Below, in pieces: positions 1 through 11,649 of a DNA stretch of 64,000 nucleotides. The translations under genes and the position numbers were made by a program. The stretch is taken from contig NC_134700.1 of assembly GCF_043290135.1 (NCBI RefSeq), positions 240,377,088-240,441,087 of the forward strand, written 5' to 3'. The notes beneath the pieces were generated by a model. That model was not told the DNA's origin and did not search any database. It worked only from the letters and a program-made list of their open reading frames with translations. How positions within the stretch are numbered: the first letter of the stretch is position 1; the number at the start of each line of letters is the position of its first letter. Source of the DNA: Rhipicephalus microplus (lineage: Eukaryota; Arthropoda; Arachnida; Ixodida; Ixodidae).

Positions 1-949
1 TTGTACAAGCTTGGCTTTGGCGCTTGAAAGTAACAAGCAACTTAAGCATACTAGAACTTTGCGAACACTCGCTAATTTGCTTCGATCGAGAACGGACTGG
101 AAAGTCAATACGGGGACGCTGCAGGAGACACGTCTGGTCGATAACACTAAACGTAGCACGCGAGAACAACAGCCTTCGTGCGAAACGACAGACGACAACC
201 AACACATCAGACCTCTCTAAAACTTCAGTTGCTCTGTGTTTTAAAAGTCTCCCATTGTCCTTTATGTGCGCGCTTCTACATCATTGAAGAGAAGGGGGAG
301 AATCAACAATGGGTGTTCCTCAGTACGTGCGCCAACTTGTGAAAGAGAGGGTTACAGTTTGACGTGTTTTAGTATGCGTACAACGGTGTGCAACGAAGGA
401 TTTTTTGTTGAAATTTTCACTACTTCTGTGCGTCTAGTTCGTGCCGAATTACTCGATACGAACACTCGATCATAATAACTTTCTAATATCCAAATCACAG
501 AGCTGCTTCGTCGTCTATCATTGTTAGCTGTTTCTTACGCATGACAGAAGAAGATATCAGAAAACACGCGCACGCAAAGCCATGTTCGTCATCTGTGTAG
601 CGAGGCAGCATTGGACCTTTGCATGCATGTTTTAGACGCGAAGCTTTTTACGGTCGAGCTCAATCCGGTGTGCGGCGTGACCACGCTCACAGCGCATACT
701 CGCCCCCTCTCCTCTCTCTCCTCTCGTATGCTCGCTCCAACTCTCCGCTACACAACCCTCTCCGCAGCGTTTGTGCCTCTGTTATACATGTGCGCCCTCT
801 TCTCTTCGTTCCGAAGCTCCCCCTCTCTTGCCTCTTAACGCCGACGCAGGCAGCGTTTGCTAACGAGTTTTTTGATTGAAAAAAAAAAGACTGCTCGTGC
901 TGCACAACCGTTCACTGGCTACCCCGTACATATAAACACTGGATCTTCA
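1..949. other. No recognised feature
   Basis: No gene or known repeat is recognised here. The stretch around 700-840 is strongly pyrimidine-rich (CTCTCC runs), which produces open frames on both strands without protein-like composition. Confidence 0.5.
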
Positions 950-1112
950 CCTCAAAGGTAGTGTCCGAGAGAGATTTCTCATGTGCGTTTTTGAGCAATG
1001 AAAATTCCCAACGTGCACTTTAACCGAAAGCCGACTGTGGGTCTCTGTGTCCTGTCGGAGTCTTTTCTCTCTTAGCCCATTATCAGCGATTCGCATGTTC
1101 CTTAAGAAACAT
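950..1112 (+). repeat. Dispersed repeat family B, partial copy
   Basis: This segment is recognisably similar to 36961-37110 (plus) and to the reverse complement of 39990-40151. Shared blocks include GAGATTTCTC followed by TGTGCGTTTTTGA, then a run reading roughly CGTCAACAGAAAGCCGA in the other copy. Only the outer part of the family is present. The interior GGAC-type minisatellite of the other two copies is missing. Divergence is high, so this is an old fragment. Confidence 0.5.
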
Positions 1113-2866
1113 CAGTTCGTCACTGAGTGCTTTGCGCCTCCCCTGGTTTCTCGTTTGCGCGAATGCCCCCTTTAGCGCCAGCGTCAACGCCGCCGCCAGT
1201 GTAAGCGTTAGCGCCCGCTGCTTCGCGTCTACACGTGGTTCCCTTTAGTGGGAGTTGGTGTAACTTTTTTCGTGTCTCCCTGTTTCGATCTGTTGAAACT
1301 TCGAAAGACTTCGTATCAACTTGGCCAGACTCCTAAATTGTTATTCGTGTTTCGGTCCAACTAATTGTAGATAGAAGACAAATATTTTTCGTTCTTATCT
1401 GCGGTTTCATAATATGTAACTTCAACACGAGTACCATTTAAAAATTTGACCTCTTGCACAATTCACCATGACTTCCATGAGCAAGAAACTTAGTTTCTGC
1501 GTTAATAAGTCATTCAGTTGGACTTGTTAGCTAATAAAAGTGAATAAAGATAACCAAAAAGGCGTTACGGCAGTAGAAAACCACCCGGCTAACGCAAAAA
1601 CGCCCACTCATCTTGCTTTATGGAGGCGACGTTCAGGGATAAGTGGCGCTGCTCCCCTTTCGCAACGCATTTACGCAACGCCGAGAAGAGCGTACTTTGC
1701 ACGCCCAACTCTTAGCACCAGCACTCACCATGGCACTCCTGTTTGCATCGTTCTTACATCGTGCATACGACTTCTCTTCCGCGGCAATTACCGATTCACT
1801 CACTGGTGCTGCCGCGTGGCGTACACGTGCCTCTTCTACACTCCGCTCTACTCATCTCGTTTCGTTGGTTTTCTGCTCGCATCAACAACTTTCCCAGCTA
1901 GCCTGCATGTTTATTTCGTTTCCTGTGCTCACATAAGGCGCCCGACAACTTTTTTGTCAGTTGAACGTGGCGCATGACTGCACTGTGAATTCGAACGTCA
2001 GCCCTGTGCCTCCTGTGATGATGCACTAGAGAAGATCGCGTGAGGGTGTTGCAGTTATCTACAGGAGAAGAACTGTTGGATGGAGGGACGAAAGAACATT
2101 TTCTTGTTTCTTTATACTAGTGTTCAGATAGAGCCCAGTTCTTTTATTCTTGTATAACAGGTGATTAAAGTTGCAAACAAAAAGGAGCTTCTGACATGCG
2201 TAGGCGCTTATGTTCAGGCGTACATACAACAGATGTACAAGAGCTGCCGCAGATGTTTGGGCCTGTTAGCATTATTCATGTGTAAAAAATGCAAAGCCAA
2301 GTGACGAACGGTAACTACTTCGTATGCAGTTTCTACATCATGCCTACAGAGTCGATAAAGTGCCAGGTTCAACATACCTAGTTACTGCTCGTTGGCAAAG
2401 AACATTGCATAGTGACGCCAGGTACGTGATACCGTACAAGCAAGAATACCACAAACGTGGGTCCTTACTTTTATGCGCCACCCTACTCTGCTGGCGTACA
2501 CACCATTCTTACAACAAAGCACGCTTTACAAAAACCAACAAAATGCATCATTTCAATAGTTGATTGAGGTCATTGTGCCGGTGCCTATAAGCAAGTATGT
2601 CGGCCAATAATGCGACGCAAATTTTGCATATTGTACGTATGTTCACTATGTGCTGTATTTTGTTTTATAGTTAAACGCTTAACTTTATATCACTGCTCGT
2701 GAAACCACGCAAGCGGCAGTTCTTGCTTTGCTTTAGGTTACTCTTCCTTTTTTTCATCAACGACGGTAGCCTTGTTTCTTTTCATTTTCTCATAGTCAAA
2801 CGGGGCAGCAAATATCAAAGCACAGAAGTGTCCGCACGCACGCCATGGATGCGGAATTGACAAGTG
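1113..2866. other. No recognised feature
   Basis: The longest open frame (1540-1977, 145 codons) has no recognisable motif, no plausible initiation context and a composition like its surroundings. I treat it as non-coding. No repeat match to other parts of the window was noticed. Confidence 0.45.
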
Positions 2867-2900
2867 CACTGTAAACAGAAATAAGCCGAGATGGGAGTAA
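2867..2900 (+). repeat. Left terminal inverted repeat of CACTG element
   Basis: It begins CACTGTAAACAG and contains AGCCGAGATGGGAG. It pairs with 5264-5297 at 28 of 34 positions. Further GGGAGT-type motifs follow up to about 3065. Confidence 0.6.
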
Positions 2901-3870
2901 ATGACCTTGTCCTCTAGCGCACGCCCAGATGGGAGTTTTATAAACACCGTCTAGAGGGAGTAAAAAATTTACTCCCCATTAGTAGGGAGTTTTTGCATGG
3001 TGCCAGGGAGGGTTTTATTTACATCCATCGGGGAACTGTTTCAGGTCAGGATGGGAGTAAATTTTTTGCTTCGACCGAGAAAAAAATTACGTCAGCAGCT
3101 GTACCTTGCACAAGCGTAACATTAATTGCATTACCTTCAAAGCACACAAGAATGATTACAGTACACAAGCATGCTCACAACGTTCACGTATATTGCAACA
3201 CTCACACTCACCACAGCTTGCCACCCGCGCTCCACACCTAAGATTCAGTCACCGGGTAGGCACCACATTCTGACCTCCCATGTAGCCCTGGAGGTATTCA
3301 TTTTTTGCTATTAATTAAACAATAAACACGCACGGCGTAGGTATGAAGTTGCGGTGGCCTGATGTAAGCACTGCAACACACATGCCTTTTATCCTAAAAC
3401 TGCCTAATATTCAACATTTTTAAACTATAGCGAAAGAGTTTTATCAGTTGGCGCTCTGTCGTACGAGCTGAATTTGCATTAGCAGTACTGTTTGTGGATC
3501 CGTAAACTGCACTGAATCATATACAAAGCCCGCGCGGCCTTGAATGAACACATTAACGAGGCACATTCAGCAGCTCCAGCGATGAACCGAGGTATAGACC
3601 GCCGCTACCGCGTTCGACGACTAGGCCTCACTCACGAGTACGGCACGGTGATTCGATGAATGACAGCTGGCGATCACAAAATGCTTGCTGATGTGCCGTT
3701 TAGGTCTCGTTATTTTTCCTATGCACAGAAATAGGTGTCCGCTATCCACGCAGTTTAAGCTACGGAGCAATAGGCTTAAACTAACGAGACGGTTCGCAGT
3801 CGCTGTTCCCGTTGCTCGCCCGCATTGTATGGGCATGCATGCATGCCGTACGCTGTTTCTGTGTTTCTCC

Positions 3871-4694
3871 GCCTCGTTCAGCGCTCGCCTTCGAGTTAGT
3901 CATTTGAAAGCTGTGGTCGCAAGGCGCAGAAGTCTGTTATTCATGCCAGTAGCCTTTATTTTTTGTAAAACACATTCATTGCCTCGCCGGCAGTCAGTGC
4001 TAGCTAGCTCGTAGAGCTCGCCACGGCGGCCGGTGCGCAGTGCCAGCTCGATACGATGCCGGCTTGATGCCGATGGCATAGCGTGGCCTTCTTACCGCTT
4101 AGATGTTGCAGCCGGTGAAATACCGGTGACACTCCGAGAACTCACCATCGGCGGAGACGGGGCGAGCGCGTCGTCGGCGCAACATTCACACCACTTGCCG
4201 GTCAGCCTACCGTGGTCTAGCGAAGCCTACTTCGAACCGCTTCGAAGTTTTACGCTGCAATCGCTGACGATCGTACTCCGCCTCGTTCGGCGCTCGCCTT
4301 GTAGTTAGTCATTTGACAGCTGCGGTCGTAAGGCGCAGAAGACTGTTATTCATTCCAGCAGCCTTTATTTTTGTGAAACACATTCTTTGCCTCGCCGGTG
4401 GTCGGTGCTAGCTCGTAGCGCTTGCCACAGCGGCTGGCACTCAGTGCGAGCTGGATACAATGCCGGCTTGATACCGACGGCATAGCGAGGCCTTCCTACC
4501 GCTGAGATGTTGCAGCCGGTGAAATACCGGTGACACTTTGAGAATCCACCATCGGCGGAGACGGGGCGAGTGCGTCGCCGGCGCAACTCTCACATCGGTT
4601 GCCGGCCAGCCTGCCGTTGTCGAGCGAAGCCTACTTCAGACCGCTTCGAAGTTTTTCACGGCAAAACTCCAGGAGCAGCCGCTGACGATCGTAG
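3871..4694. repeat. Two-copy tandem duplication, unit about 410 bp
   Basis: Copy 1 starts at 3871 and copy 2 at 4280, both with GCCTCGTTC followed by GCGCTCGCCTT. Landmarks recur in the same order in each: AGGCGCAGAAG, CAGCCTTTATTTTT, GATGTTGCAGCCGGTGAAA, CATCGGCGGAGACGGGGCGA, and GCTGACGATCGTA at 4263 and 4681. Copies differ by many substitutions and a few small indels, so the duplication is not recent. The unit is more GC-rich than its surroundings. It sits wholly inside the CACTG-ended element. No protein-like frame runs through both copies. Confidence 0.75.
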
Positions 4695-4962
4695 CAGCTT
4701 TCTTTTGCTACCATTAATGTAATCTTCGAAGTTTTTTGTTACTCGGCCCTTTGAAGCGTGGCATTCACGGCGTTTCGTTGAGGAATCAGACCGATGTGGA
4801 GCGTGGTTTTACGGTGTGAAATATATTGAAATGTTCACAGTAAACACCAACCGGTCGTTGCAATTCTTCGCTGCACTTATAATTTCGTTGCCTGTTGACA
4901 GATGCTCACACGGTTAGCCACACAAAGCACCTGTGTTTCACACCGACGTGCAAACATATGCC

Positions 4963-4965
<3 letters not shown>

Positions 4966-5027
<62 letters not shown>

Positions 5028-5057
5028 ACGCACACGCACACGCACACACACACACAC
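4966..5057. repeat. (CA)n microsatellite with (CACACG) interruptions
   Basis: An AC dinucleotide run of about 90 bp whose second half is interrupted periodically by G to give CACACG-type units. The cysteine/valine and histidine/threonine frames across it are artefacts of the repeat. Confidence 0.95.
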
Positions 5058-5263
5058 GTCACGCCCAAAGAGGATTTTTAAAGCTCCCATAGGCAGTTTG
5101 TAACCACGTGACCTGAAACTCCCTGGGGAGTTTAAGAAGGTCATGTCGTTCATAAACTCTGTGATTAAGCAGGGGGCGTTTTGCGACGACGTGTGCCGAG
5201 TTCACTCCCTACCAGGGAGTAAATAATTGGGACAGGGGAGTTTTGTGGGCTCATGTGCTGGAG

Positions 5264-5297
5264 AAACTCCCATCTCGGCTAACTTTTGCTTACAGTG
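5264..5297 (-). repeat. Right terminal inverted repeat of CACTG element
   Basis: This is the reverse-complement partner of 2867-2900. Inside it, 5070-5250 carries several CTCCC/GGGAG motifs in both orientations, mirroring the left subterminal region. Confidence 0.6.
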
Positions 5298-6347
5298 TGA
5301 GACGAGCCTGTAGACAACGATGTAGTTTTGCGAAATCTGGTAGATATACTTGTATTGTGCAAAAATTCTCTCCTATGCCAGAAGTACGTCTATAGATGTA
5401 ACAATTATGCTATATTAATTAGTGTGCACCAAAATAAGAAAAAAATATGAATCGAATGAGGTACGGTGTTCTGAGTGCCACTATACGACAATATAATTTC
5501 AGACGATTTCCCGCATACGGTGAAGATGGGAAACAAACGTAGAAGGGTACTTTTCTTTAGTTTTTTTCTAATTTTAAAAGTAATACATAAGGCATTGTGA
5601 AAAAAGGGTCCCAAGTGTGTCAAAACTATTCGACCAAATTTATTTCGTTCAGCGCATCTTGGACAATGAAATGAACCATAGCATCCACAGGTCGACGTCG
5701 GCTGGTCGACTAGGCATGATTCCTGGGAAGCCAACCTTTTTTTTTTGGTTTTGCCAATGGTTTCAACTTAACTTCATCGCGGCAGGCAGCAAGCTTTAGG
5801 CTCATTACAGCGGGTATGTGGTGTGCAAAATGACAGAGTAAATGGAGGAAAAACAGTACAAGTCACTGGAATAATTTCTGGGCGAGAAGAATGAGGTCCA
5901 CTGCAGGCACCGGCGAAATTAAACCAAGAGCAGTTTTTATTTCAGACATTAATTTTCTTTCCTGAAGAAAACTGGTAAGGCCCTTTCAATCAACGTGCAA
6001 GAGATAGCTACAGCACGCGCGTGTGCTTTTTCCTCTGGATATGCTCGTGCTCAAGTCACTGCAACGCGCTTAATCGACTGAAGACAGACATCCTTGATTT
6101 ACCTGTAATTGCAAACGACTAGGCTCTGCGATCAGCGCTGGTACTCTTGCGATAAAGACATTGTAATTGGCCAAGCGGTTATATTTGCGTATATATGAAG
6201 ATGGGTCACATAATCACCGGTGTGGGTTCGACAAGTTGGAGTGTTCAGTCAGGCAATATATAATTACTGTATGCGTTCGAGAAATAAATATACGATCTGC
6301 ATGTTACACTGCAAATTGTCACTCAAGGAAAAATACCTCGACCTAAA

Positions 6348-6388
<41 letters not shown>

Positions 6389-7776
6389 ATAATAATAATA
6401 ATAATACTTTTTACGCAACGAAACCAGGATATGATTCTTAGGCATGTATTAGTGGAGTTCTCCGCAAATTTCTACGCCATATGGGTTCTTTACGATCATT
6501 TTCACCATAACTTGTAAACGAGCCTTGACCCAAATGCGACCATCGCACCCAAAATTGGCCCGGCCATGATGGTCGGTCCGAAAGCTAGATTTCGTTAGCT
6601 GTTACCTTCACAAGATTTTATTGTTATTGAAATGGATAATTATAAAGAAATCTAAATTGGAAGGTGAGGCTATCACCAATAGTGATCACTCGAAAAACGG
6701 CTGCTTTGAAGGTGGCTGCTGAGAAAGCAGAAATCCCCGCCAGAAGCTGCAAATGCGTACAACAGGTTCGACGCTCAGTCATTCTTGAAAAGCATGAATT
6801 TTTGTTTATTATATCGCACAGGGCATTATGACGGACGCGTATAATCCAAGCAGCTGCCTTTCTTTGAGAGCCATCTTTCTGGCACGCTCCTTCGGTTTTG
6901 CGTTCGCTTTCAGTTTTATCGAGGTTTCTTCTAAGCAGGCTTTTCTGAAGTCACCGCTACGTGAGTACAGCCTCACATTCGCCAGTGAAGATTGTTGTTT
7001 ATAGGTTTTTTCAAGCTGACATTCTTTTCATCTGATTCTCTTGCATGTCGTGTTTGTATGTTAGCTACTGCCATGGTTCTTAGCGATAGGAGAAATAAAG
7101 AAACCCTGATGTCCTTGGTTGGGGAACGACATTCCGTGTTTGGCATGGTGGACAGGGGTTCTGTTTTACTTTCACGGCACAATGTCGGGTGGATACACCC
7201 AAAGACGACGTGAAAACGCAGAGAGGCCTCGTCTAAACTGACTACAGGTTTTGTCTTAGGTGTATGTCAGCCGGAGAATATAACTGCATATTGACTAGAC
7301 GGGGATGGCTTGTCAGTATGTTCGTGTTTACTACCTATCAGTGAAAAAAATTGAAAAGAAAACGTGGTTGGTCCTTCCTTTTAGTAATCAGTATAACACA
7401 AAACTAAAACGTGTCCTCGCAAAGGTACTTGAGCCTTCTTTGTACATTGTTTTGCCATAAGGGTGAAGGAATGACTGCTGCAGTAACAAACTGCAATGTC
7501 ATGCGAAGAACCGCAAGCAGCTCGAAACTCGCAGCTCGCACTTCAAGCGGAAAGCACGCATAAAATGAACGTACACAGGACAATAGCGGGAACACAACTG
7601 TTACAGCTGGACACTGAAAGCATGCTGATCAAACAGAAGGAAAGACTCATAAAATGAAAGCACAAGTGCACACTGAACGAGTGCGACACAACGGTCCCAA
7701 TTCTTACTTCTTCGTGTGTAAGCAGCATACTGCTTCAAGCAAACTTGCGGTCGAAGCACAAGATGTACAACACGCC
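5298..7776. other. No gene recognised; contains (TAC)n/(TAA)n array
   Basis: An imperfect trinucleotide array, (TAC)n followed by (TAA)n, lies at about 6347-6408. Elsewhere the stretch is AT-rich single-copy-looking DNA. Open frames of 60-109 codons show no recognised motif. Confidence 0.5.
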
Positions 7777-7790
7777 CGAATCCAGAGATA

Positions 7791-8045
7791 GCCCTGCGTG
7801 GTGGTCTAGCGGCTAGGGTAGTTGGCTGCTGACTCGCAAATCGCGGGGTCGAATCCTGGCTGCGGCGCCTTCGTTTTCGATGAAGGCGAAAATGCTGCAG
7901 GCCCGTGTGCTCAGATTTGGGTGCACGTTAACGAACCCCGGGTTGTAGAAATTTCTGGAGCCCTACACTACGGCGTCTCTCATATTCATATGGTGGTTTT
8001 GGTAAGTTAAACCCCACATATGAATCAATCAAATCATCACCTAAT
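7791..8045 (+). mobile_element. Ruka-like tRNA-derived SINE, full length
   Basis: The head at about 7796-7862 is tRNA-like, with an A-box-like TGGTCTAGCGGCTAGGGTAG and a B-box-like GGGTCGAATCC. The body contains CCCGTGTGCTCAGATTTGGG and ACTACGGCGTCTCTCAT, shared with the copies at 9209, 13681, 28146 and 32889. The tail is ATGAATCAATCAAATC. Flanking direct repeats CGAATCCAGAGATA (7777-7790) and CGAATCCGGAGATA (8046-8059) match at 13 of 14, which marks a LINE-mediated insertion. The family name rests on recall of the tick SINE Ruka. Confidence 0.9.
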
Positions 8046-8141
8046 CGAATCCGGAGATAACCACGTATGTGAGTGAGCCACCGCGCGCTTGAGAGCATGT
8101 ATACGCACTTTGACCACAGTATGTGGAGTCGCGCTCGCACG

Positions 8142-8216
8142 GTGACGCACGGGATAGCACGACACGATGACCTATAGAGTGCGGACCCAATGCGAGCACG
8201 TCGTGCTATCTCGCTA
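8142..8216. repeat. Imperfect inverted repeat
   Basis: GATAGCACGAC on the left pairs with GTCGTGCTATC on the right as an 11-bp perfect arm with a roughly 50-nt spacer. The same CGTGCTATCTCG word recurs near 10170. It may be part of an unclassified dispersed repeat. Confidence 0.35.
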
Positions 8217-8306
8217 TTGATGAAAACGCGTTGAAGTTGCCGAACTAGGACGGCCAGCGCTACATGGTGTATATAAATGGCTCGGTGTTTACATGCTAGA
8301 GAAGGG

Positions 8307-8382
8307 TAGTTCTGTGGCTGAGTGGTCAGCGTCGCGTGCTAGGGAGCTTGAGGTCACCAGCTCGACGACCCACTCCGGATCT
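8307..8382 (+). repeat. tRNA-like segment, probable SINE head
   Basis: The sequence has an A-box-like TGGCTGAGTGGTCAGCG and, about 35 bp on, a weaker B-box-like AGCTCGACGACCC. A T-run (a possible Pol III terminator) begins just downstream near 8382. It does not fold convincingly into a full cloverleaf on inspection. I call it tRNA-related repeat rather than a tRNA gene. Confidence 0.35.
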
Positions 8383-8400
8383 TTTCTTTCTCATTTTTTT

Positions 8401-9195
8401 TCTTTGCAATCTGTTAGTACATATTTTACAATGTCATATCAATAACGGTAATGCGTGACAGAACCATGGCTGACCCCGGCGTAAAACTATTTAATGGTAA
8501 AACAGCACAAAATATACGAGCCATATAAAGAATCACACAGGACAAGTGCTAGCTAACAACTGCATGTTTTATTGTTACAATGCAATATAAAGCAAAAGTG
8601 AGGGGTAACATTTCACGTGGAATTTCAAGCTGTTCTTCATGAAACAATCTTAAGAATACATCAAACAATATTCTTTGCAATACAATTATGAAGATTACAA
8701 TTATGAGAATGCACCCATGCACATGAGAGATAGTTAATCATTCCTTTGCTTAGTGGTATAGACAGTTCACCAACTCATGCGTCGCCCAATAGTTTAATAG
8801 CGAAATCCGCGGTTATCAGACGACTGTACGCACTCAGGTTGGTCTACCTGACAGCGCCCATGGAGACGCGACCACTCACTTCGATCTGAACTTGCCCTTG
8901 AAGCTCGCCGAAAGCACTCACAGTAACAAATAAATGCTGTACTGAGCTATGGCTTGGTGTACCATCTCACGATCAGGATAAAACATCAGGTATGCTTGTC
9001 TATTACAGGCGATGACACGCTGTCTCTTTAAACACGCCGGCTAAGGCTAACGCACCAAGGATTTCAAAACGGATCATGGAAATGGCTCAATATAGTCTAA
9101 ATTACATTGCTGCCGAAGTCGCTAAACATTAATCTAAAACAAATGCAAGCGTGAGTTTAGAGCTTACGGGCCAAAAAGCCCACAATCACGACGTT
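8401..9195. other. No recognised feature
   Basis: AT-rich sequence between the tRNA-like segment and the next SINE. There are no long open frames and no repeat matches were noticed. Confidence 0.5.
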
Positions 9196-9208
9196 ATAAA
9201 CTCCAAGT

Positions 9209-9449
9209 ATTGCCCCGCCGCGGTGGTCTAGTGGCTAAGGTACTCGGCTGCTGACCCGCAGGTCGCGGGTTCGATTCCCGGCTTCGGCGGCTGCATTTCC
9301 GATGGAGGCGGAAATGTCGTAGGCCCGTGTGCTCAGATTTGGGTGCACGTTAAAGAACCCCAGGTGGTCGAAATTTCCGGAGCCCTCCACTACGGCGTCT
9401 CTCATAATCATATGGTGGTTTTGGGACGTTAAACCCCACAAATCAATCA
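9209..9449 (+). mobile_element. Ruka-like tRNA-derived SINE, full length and best preserved
   Basis: The head starts at about 9212 with GCCGCGGTGGTCTAGTGGC (A box) and has a perfect B box, GGTTCGATTCC. The body matches the copy at 7791 closely and the tail is AATCAATCA. Direct repeats ATAAACTCCAAGT (9196-9208) and ATAAACTCGAAGT (9450-9462) flank it with one mismatch. This copy has the most intact promoter boxes of the five and would be the best reference for the family in this window. Frames read through it on either strand are not genes. Confidence 0.93.
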
Positions 9450-9462
9450 ATAAACTCGAAGT

Positions 9463-10234
9463 CGAGGGCAGCAGCGTGAATGGGTGTAGGCATGTTCTAT
9501 ATTTTTCGGCGCTACCATATGCTTGCTGAACGTGTGCGCGCAGACACCAGAGGGACGCCGAGCAGATGATGAGGTCGGATTGAATACATGTGAAGGGGCT
9601 GATCGCCCTTCCAATTGAATAAGTATCTCTGTAACCTCCACATTTCTGAAGAAAACCCCTAAGAAAGAGTACAGTTAGAAAGACAATGCGCTTTGGTTAA
9701 TGAGAACATGGAGGCATGGCTCAACATTTTCACATGTAAAGAAGCGCTTTTTTTACTCCTATGTTTTATGTACGCTGTACGTCACCTTGGAGATGTCTTC
9801 TCCCCACCGGTCAGCTTCAACGTGGCAGTAGTCGTTCAAATATGGAACATCATGTCCCACGATAATTGGGTGCACATACTCCAAGCATTAGATCACGTGA
9901 GTACTTGCACAATGCTTCCTCGAACAACATGGCTCTCGAGAGCCTTATATTGTCAAACATAACAGATGGCAGCTGCTGAGAACGAAAGAAATAAAAGGGA
10001 GTACTTTACGATCTATTCTTCGCGTACTGGCCCATATGTCAGAAGAAGGAACTAGCAAAAAATTGTTCAGGTCGATATCCATGCGGGTGCCATGCAGATC
10101 CTCGTCACTTCAATATTGTGAAGCGCCAGGGAGAGTGTCTCACAGCGCATAATAAGCAGCAGCACCCCATCGTGCTATCTCGTTCCCCAGCTTTGGCATA
10201 TCAGCCCAACCCACGCGACCACGCACCTGGCGTG

Positions 10235-10265
<31 letters not shown>

Positions 10266-10357
10266 CCCTGTGCAAATGGTTCGTACCCAAAGAAGGGGAT
10301 TGGCCGATTATAAGGTGAATTTGCCCTAAACTTTCAGCATTGCGTCATTCCTACCAA
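9463..10357. other. No gene recognised; contains (GTT)n
   Basis: A (GTT)n run lies at 10234-10264. The rest carries only short open frames without motifs. Confidence 0.5.
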
Positions 10358-11640
10358 TTTTTTTTTTGTAACTTAATTTTGATTTGAAATACCGGTATCA
10401 AGTTTGCAGAAAAAAAAAGAAGAAAAATAGTGAGACGAAAATTTAGCAAGAAAATCGTTTAGTCGCAGTGATGTATTCTTGAACGGCAAATAAAACATCC
10501 CTGTGGCTGAAACCCAGTGTAGAGGCTCCAAATGAAAGAAGATCAGGTTGTGATAGTTGCAAGCCCAGTCTTTGAAGAGGTGGTGTTAGTATGCTTTGCC
10601 TGAATAAATCGAAACGGCGACAATGTAATAAAAAATGACTGATCGTTTCCTCTTGATTACAGTAAATGCACATAGGGGAATTCAATATGCCTGATCTATG
10701 CAAGTAAAAATTGAGGGAGGTAACGCGGCAACGAAATTTCGTGATCACAACTTCCATCATCCTTGAATTAGTCAGTTCACTGCGCCAGGGAAATAACAAG
10801 TGTTTGTACTCTGGAGAAGCCGTCAGTGCAGGGTCAGATAAATTTTGCCTGATTTTAAGTGTGCGAAATCGCGCCACCGTAATGTATACTGTGAGAGGGA
10901 AAATAGGAATAATTGGTGTCGAAAGGGATGCCTTCGCAAGAGAATCAGCTATTTCGTTTAACAACAAACCTTTGTGCCCTGGTGTCCAGATTAAATGAAT
11001 ACTTCGGAGATGACAGGGGATCAACGATTTAAAAAGTTTCACTATAGGTGAGTGACCAGATGCGGACAGAGAAGAGCACACTGATAATGAATCAGTTATG
11101 ACTGCTACGACTGGAATGGAAATATTTACCTTTCGCAAAGCTAACATTATTGCCATGAATTCAGCCAGAAAGACAGAAAGTCCGGTAAGCGAAGTGAAAA
11201 TGACCAATCAAGTACGGGGCAATATATTCCAACGCCTGATTTTTCATGTGATTGAGATGCGTCCGTTGCTATAATGACATTTGTTGGCAGAGTACTTAAA
11301 TGGTCCTGCAATAAACCATTTAAAATGCCTGTAGGTAATAGCTTAGCGTGAGTTGGGAAGATATCATGGTAAACAATTTCTGGAGAATTTCGTTGCTCAG
11401 TTAAAGGAATCAGATCACGAACGTGTACATTTAGGGGCTCAAGTAACGATTGAACAAATACTATTTGTGGTTTGGTGAATCTGGGCCAATGCACGGAGAA
11501 GAATAGGTCAGGATTGGAAATAAAAATAATTTGTTCAGGGTTAAACGGCGTGGTTCCTCGGTCTCCCCTAGCACTTCTTTTTTGTTCAACTATGGGCATG
11601 CATAATAACGCAAGGTCCCAATGAAAATACACTTTTCCCC
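10358..11640 (-). mobile_element. 5'-truncated non-LTR retrotransposon (LINE), 3' part
   Basis: On the minus strand the segment carries the C-terminal part of a LINE ORF2: an RNase H domain followed by a CCHC-like motif. A T10 run at 10358-10367 would be the poly(A) end, about 75 bp beyond the stop codon. Nothing resembling reverse transcriptase is seen above 11640, so the copy appears 5'-truncated, as is usual for LINE insertions. Clades with RNase H and a terminal Cys-His motif include I and R1-related lineages. The exact clade cannot be fixed by eye. Confidence 0.7.
10443..11632 (-). pseudogene. LINE ORF2 C-terminus: RNase H plus Cys-His motif, frameshifted
   Basis: Two overlapping minus-strand frames form one broken reading frame. 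The upstream piece (11632 to about 11200) ends with IIATDASQSHEKSGVGIY, the first strand of RNase H with its catalytic Asp. The downstream piece (11207 to 10443) continues with AEFMAIMLAL, ITDSLSV and WTPGHKG...NEIADSLAK, the later RNase H motifs. It ends with CIYCNQEETISHFLLHC, a CX2C...HX4C motif typical of the ORF2 end in RNase H-bearing LINEs. A frameshift at about 11150-11210 separates the pieces, so no functional product is expected. RT and endonuclease domains are missing. Confidence 0.75.
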
Positions 11641-11649
11641 CTATTTTCC

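Larger units (their letters stand above)
2867..5297. mobile_element. Non-autonomous DNA transposon with CACTG terminal inverted repeats
   Basis: The left end (2867-2900) and the reverse complement of the right end (5264-5297) match at 28 of 34 positions, beginning CACTGTAA and sharing AGCCGAGATGGGAG. Just inside both ends are clustered short repeats of GGGAGTAAA/GGGAGTTT type on both strands, as expected of subterminal transposase-binding repeats. TG follows the right end and precedes the left end, which would fit a 2-bp target duplication but is weak evidence. CACTG ends are known from the CACTA/Mirage/Chapaev (CMC) group. That assignment is inference, since no transposase frame is present. 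The 2.4-kb interior holds a 0.4-kb tandem duplication and a CA array. Confidence 0.6.

Noticed and set aside
1540..1977. 145-codon frame
   Set aside because: No ATG at its start, no motif, and composition like the flanks.
8307..8382. Functional tRNA gene
   Set aside because: A-box is good but the B-box is weak and a full cloverleaf is not convincing. Listed as a tRNA-like repeat.
9212..9290. Functional tRNA gene
   Set aside because: A and B boxes are perfect but the sequence continues into a SINE body with tail and target duplications.
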